A DNA stretch of 9,355 nucleotides from NCBI GenBank assembly GCA_004144935.1, contig SDZP01000120.1, positions 1 to 9,355 of the forward strand, in the 5' to 3' direction. Below the pieces are notes generated by a model. The model made no database searches. It was not told the origin of the DNA and was given only the letters and a program-made list of their open reading frames with translations. This DNA is from Caulobacteraceae bacterium (GTDB lineage Bacteria > Pseudomonadota > Alphaproteobacteria > Caulobacterales > Caulobacteraceae). This document shows positions 7,277 to 9,355 of this stretch, one piece after another (the stretch's first letter is position 1; the number at the start of each line of letters is the position of its first letter). The position numbers were made by a program, and so were the translations under genes.

Positions 7277-7668
7277 AGGCGGTCGACCAGCGTCTTCGGG
7301 GCCAGCGCCCGGTAGCTGGCCGCGATGAGGCCCGCGACCTCGGCCCAGTTCGTCGACCCGTCCAGCCGCAAGCCGACGATGTCGGCGAACCAGACCGGCC
7401 GGAAGAAGGGCGCCTCGGCGTAGTGCAGCGGATCGAACCCGGCGATGGTCGAGCGAAAGGTCAGCACCGTCAGCGGACCGGCCGATCCCGCCGCCTTGGC
7501 ATAGGCCGGCGGCCAGCCGTCCTCGATACGCACCACATGGGCGAAGGTCTGCTGGCGGACCCGCCAGCGAGTCCCGGTCCAGGCCGACTCCTCATGCGCC
7601 TCGGGAAAGCCCAGGCAGATCGCGCGCAGGGCCGAGACGACTTCGGGCTCGGGCTGCGGCCGGCTCAT
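7273..7668 (-). CDS. MmcQ/YjbR-family protein
   Basis: A 131-aa cytoplasmic protein resembling the MmcQ/YjbR family (cysteine-rich-name legacy; CyaY-like fold with DNA-binding proposed but not firmly shown). It has the family plan: N-terminal helix with ALRAICLGFPEAHEE at about 13-27, the WRVRQQTFAHV strand near 35-45, a central hydrophobic stretch with LTVLTF, and a C-terminal helix after NWAEVAGLIAASYRALAPKTLV. The length is normal for the family. Its ATG overlaps the stop of the SRPBCC gene as ATGA, so the two are probably translationally coupled. It is the last gene of the minus-strand unit, converging on the SDR gene. Confidence 0.85.
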   Translation of the reverse strand: MSRPQPEPEVVSALRAICLGFPEAHEESAWTGTRWRVRQQTFAHVVRIEDGWPPAYAKAAGSAGPLTVLTFRSTIAGFDPLHYAEAPFFRPVWFADIVGLRLDGSTNWAEVAGLIAASYRALAPKTLVDRL

Positions 7669-8144
7669 GGCGCCTCGGCGAACCGCGCCAGGTTCTCGAG
7701 GCTGGAGGCGATGCCCGCCTGATGGTCCGCCTCGCTGATGGCCGGAGAGACGTTCTCGCAGAGCGAGGTCACCCGCGTGCCGCCAGCCTCCGGGGTGAAG
7801 GTGGTGGTGACCGTCATCGGCTCGGCGAAGGCAGGATCATCCGACTCGAAGGTCACCCGCTCGACGATGCGCCGGTTCGGGACCAGCTCAAGGTAGGTCG
7901 CCTCGAAGACGTCGGCGTTGTCTCCGGACTTGCCGGCGATGGAGTCGTCGTCATAGACGAAGGCGATCCGGTAGCCGCCGCCCGAACGAGGATCAAAGCG
8001 ATAAATTTCGGCCCGCATACCAGTCGGCGGACGCCAGGCGGCGACGGACGCGGCGTTGAGGTGCGCTGCGTAGAGCCGCTCCGGCGAGGCGGCGATCAGG
8101 CGTGAGCCGGTGTCCGCGCGGTTGCCTACCACCGAAGCACCCAT
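7665..8144 (-). CDS. SRPBCC / AHSA1-like domain protein
   Basis: A 159-aa single-domain protein of the SRPBCC (START-like) superfamily, closest in look to the AHSA1 activator-of-Hsp90 group: SRLIAASPERLYAAHLNAASVAAWRPP at about 14-40, a strand block containing GGGYRIAFVYDD near 55-66, FEATYLELVPNRRIVERVTF near 80-99, TVTTTFTPEAGGTRVT near 111-126, and a closing helix. These domains bind small hydrophobic ligands in a deep pocket; the ligand is unknown. The ATG at 8144 overlaps the end of the upstream gene by 19 bases and has only a distant purine-rich site; an in-frame GTG at 8132 is a possible alternative. Such proteins are often encoded beside MmcQ/YjbR or ArsR genes; here the YjbR gene follows with a 4-base overlap. 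Confidence 0.87.
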   Translation of the reverse strand: MGASVVGNRADTGSRLIAASPERLYAAHLNAASVAAWRPPTGMRAEIYRFDPRSGGGYRIAFVYDDDSIAGKSGDNADVFEATYLELVPNRRIVERVTFESDDPAFAEPMTVTTTFTPEAGGTRVTSLCENVSPAISEADHQAGIASSLENLARFAEAP

Positions 8145-9115
8145 TCGACGTGCAGGCCGCTCTTCTGAGGAAAGCCGGCGGCTCGTAGCCTGGCGTCGAT
8201 CTCCGCCCGTCGCGCAAGTGTCTCCGGATCGTCGAAGGCCGGAACCGTCTCGTCCGCTTCCAGATCGGCAAGCGGCAGGCCGACGAAGATGTAGTCGCGC
8301 TCACCGGGCAGGCGCTCGATCCGATAGTCCAGCCCAGCTTCGTTGGCAGCCTTGAGGCGACGGTCCTGTCCGCTCTCGACGGCTTCCGCCTCAAGGGCGG
8401 CGATCTTCAGCTTCACCCCGTGGAAGGCGAAACCGTAGGCGTACTGGATGCTATCCTCGGCGACATCAACGGGCTGAGCGGCGTCTTCCATCTCGGAAAA
8501 AACCTCCGCCACGTAGAGCAGACGGATCAGGGAATCGGCGATGGACGATTGGTCCCAGCGGTGTTGGCCGCCGCTGCGCTGATAGACTTGGTGAAACATG
8601 CTCTCCAGGTCCGCGATACCGATCCGGCGGCCGTTCAGGGTTATCCGGCGCCAGTGTGTGACACCGCGGTGGTTGCTTCCCAGGTTCACGGCCCAGCCCG
8701 CGTCAGGCACATGCGCGATCATGATCTCACCGTGCAGGATCGCCATGTCGACGATCAGGCTGAGATCGGCGCGTCCGCCGTGCGGACCGTTGAACCAGGT
8801 CATGAAGTCCGCCTGCTCCGGATCGCGGACGGCTGGCCATTCTTTGTGCATCCAGGCGGCGAGACGTTTGAGAAAGGGCTTGGGGTCGCCGGTCATGGCC
8901 GATCCCACGTCCAGACCGAACTTCGCCAGCAGCTCGCCGACGATGCGCAGGCGCTCGGGCCGCTGGGCCATGAAATGTTCGAAATTCAACGTCGCCTTGG
9001 CGTCGGTCAGCGCCTTGCCGGCGCCCGGATAGGGCTGGATGTAGCGGGGATAATCGTCCAGCAACCGGGCCAGCCTGCCGCGCAGGCCGAGCGCCCTCAG
9101 CAGCGATGCGACCAT
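8126..9115 (-). CDS. Uncharacterised 329-aa protein
   Basis: I do not recognise this protein. It appears soluble, with no signal peptide or membrane segment. Visible parts: an N-terminal helical region (1-22), DYPRYIQPYPGAGKALTDA (21-39), a helical stretch 43-95 ending in WMHKEWPAVRDP, then FMTWFNGPHGGRADLSLIVDMAILHGE (104-130), WAVNLGSNHRGVTHWRRITLNG (141-162), FHQVYQRSGGQHRWDQSSIADSL (174-196), an acidic segment (208-221), and an Asp/Glu/Arg-rich C-terminal part ending HVEWVLRW. Histidines and tryptophans are frequent, but no known catalytic motif stands out. The ATG at 9115 shares its A with the TGA stop of the cupin gene, arguing for coupling; an in-frame extension to 9211 would run across that gene and is of shadow-like composition. 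The long intact frame and good codon bias make it a real gene. Confidence 0.8.
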   Translation of the reverse strand: MVASLLRALGLRGRLARLLDDYPRYIQPYPGAGKALTDAKATLNFEHFMAQRPERLRIVGELLAKFGLDVGSAMTGDPKPFLKRLAAWMHKEWPAVRDPEQADFMTWFNGPHGGRADLSLIVDMAILHGEIMIAHVPDAGWAVNLGSNHRGVTHWRRITLNGRRIGIADLESMFHQVYQRSGGQHRWDQSSIADSLIRLLYVAEVFSEMEDAAQPVDVAEDSIQYAYGFAFHGVKLKIAALEAEAVESGQDRRLKAANEAGLDYRIERLPGERDYIFVGLPLADLEADETVPAFDDPETLARRAEIDARLRAAGFPQKSGLHVEWVLRW

Positions 9116-9355
9116 CAGTCCCTGCGCTCCATGTTCACCTTCCCCGGCGGCGTCTGGTCGATGACCAGCAGCACCACCGGCGCCGTCCCCAGCGCCGTGC
9201 CCGTATGCCACTGGCCGCGCGCCTCGACGATCGTCCCGCCGGCCTTGAACTCGACCGACGTCCCGGTGTCGAGGTTGCGCACCACGATGCTGCCGGACTC
9301 CACATAGGCGTAGCGTTGGTAGGGGTGCTTGTGAACCGGCAGGCTGGCCCCGGCC
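9115..9355 (-). CDS. Cupin-domain protein, C-terminal part (runs off right edge)
   Basis: About 79 codons are in the window, open to the right edge. They read ...AGASLPVHKHPYQRYAYVESG..., matching cupin motif 1 (HxH, then G after about ten residues), followed by a beta-rich stretch with GGTIVEARGQWHTG that fits cupin motif 2 with its His. This points to a single-domain metal-binding beta-barrel protein of the small conserved-barrel type; the function is not inferable. A GTG at 9301-9303 is not a credible start because the metal-binding histidines lie upstream of it. The TGA at 9115-9117 overlaps the start of the next gene by one base. Confidence 0.83.
   Translation of the reverse strand, partial: AGASLPVHKHPYQRYAYVESGSIVVRNLDTGTSVEFKAGGTIVEARGQWHTGTALGTAPVVLLVIDQTPPGKVNMERRD

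Noticed and set aside
6520..7722. 400-codon plus-strand open frame overlapping the SDR gene in another frame
   Set aside because: Arg/Gly/Pro-rich frameshadow of the SDR gene running antisense into the YjbR gene; no start signal or domain character.

Overview
The window is high-GC, densely packed DNA of alphaproteobacterial type. Gene content and protein style (CarA, DUF1272, carboxynorspermidine decarboxylase, MmcQ/YjbR) suggest Caulobacterales, something like Caulobacter or Phenylobacterium; that placement is an inference from appearance, not from a search. No stretch longer than about 300 bases lacks a gene, and there are no rRNA, tRNA, CRISPR or insertion sequence features.

Layout. (1) 1-2473, minus strand: a polyamine operon, read right to left as a carboxy(nor)spermidine dehydrogenase, then carboxynorspermidine decarboxylase (nspC), then the first 18 codons of a HAD-family hydrolase running off the left edge. 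Upstream of it, at 2519-2589, lies a strongly self-complementary leader that could be a regulatory RNA. (2) 2591-2833, minus: a small cysteine-rich DUF1272 protein, divergent from carA. (3) 2919-4082, plus: carA, the glutaminase subunit of carbamoyl-phosphate synthase, with an intact catalytic triad. (4) 4086-5006, minus: a multi-pass membrane protein gene whose middle (4295-4557) is inverted between two 10-bp inverted repeats. Flipping that segment back on paper restores one uninterrupted 306-codon reading frame. (5) 5174-6352, plus: a multi-pass HGSNAT/DUF1624-type acyltransferase-like membrane protein. (6) 6455-7276, plus: a short-chain dehydrogenase behind a conspicuous AT-rich promoter-like patch. 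(7) 7273-9355, minus: a tight four-gene unit read right to left as a cupin (partial at the right edge), an unrecognised 329-aa protein, an SRPBCC/AHSA1-like protein and a MmcQ/YjbR-family protein.

The most notable observation is the in-frame, repeat-bounded inversion in region 4. It has the geometry of an intragenic inverton, in which one orientation encodes the full membrane protein and the other a truncated protein with a different tail. It could also be a one-off fixed inversion or an amplification/assembly artefact. The second is the structured leader in front of the polyamine operon.
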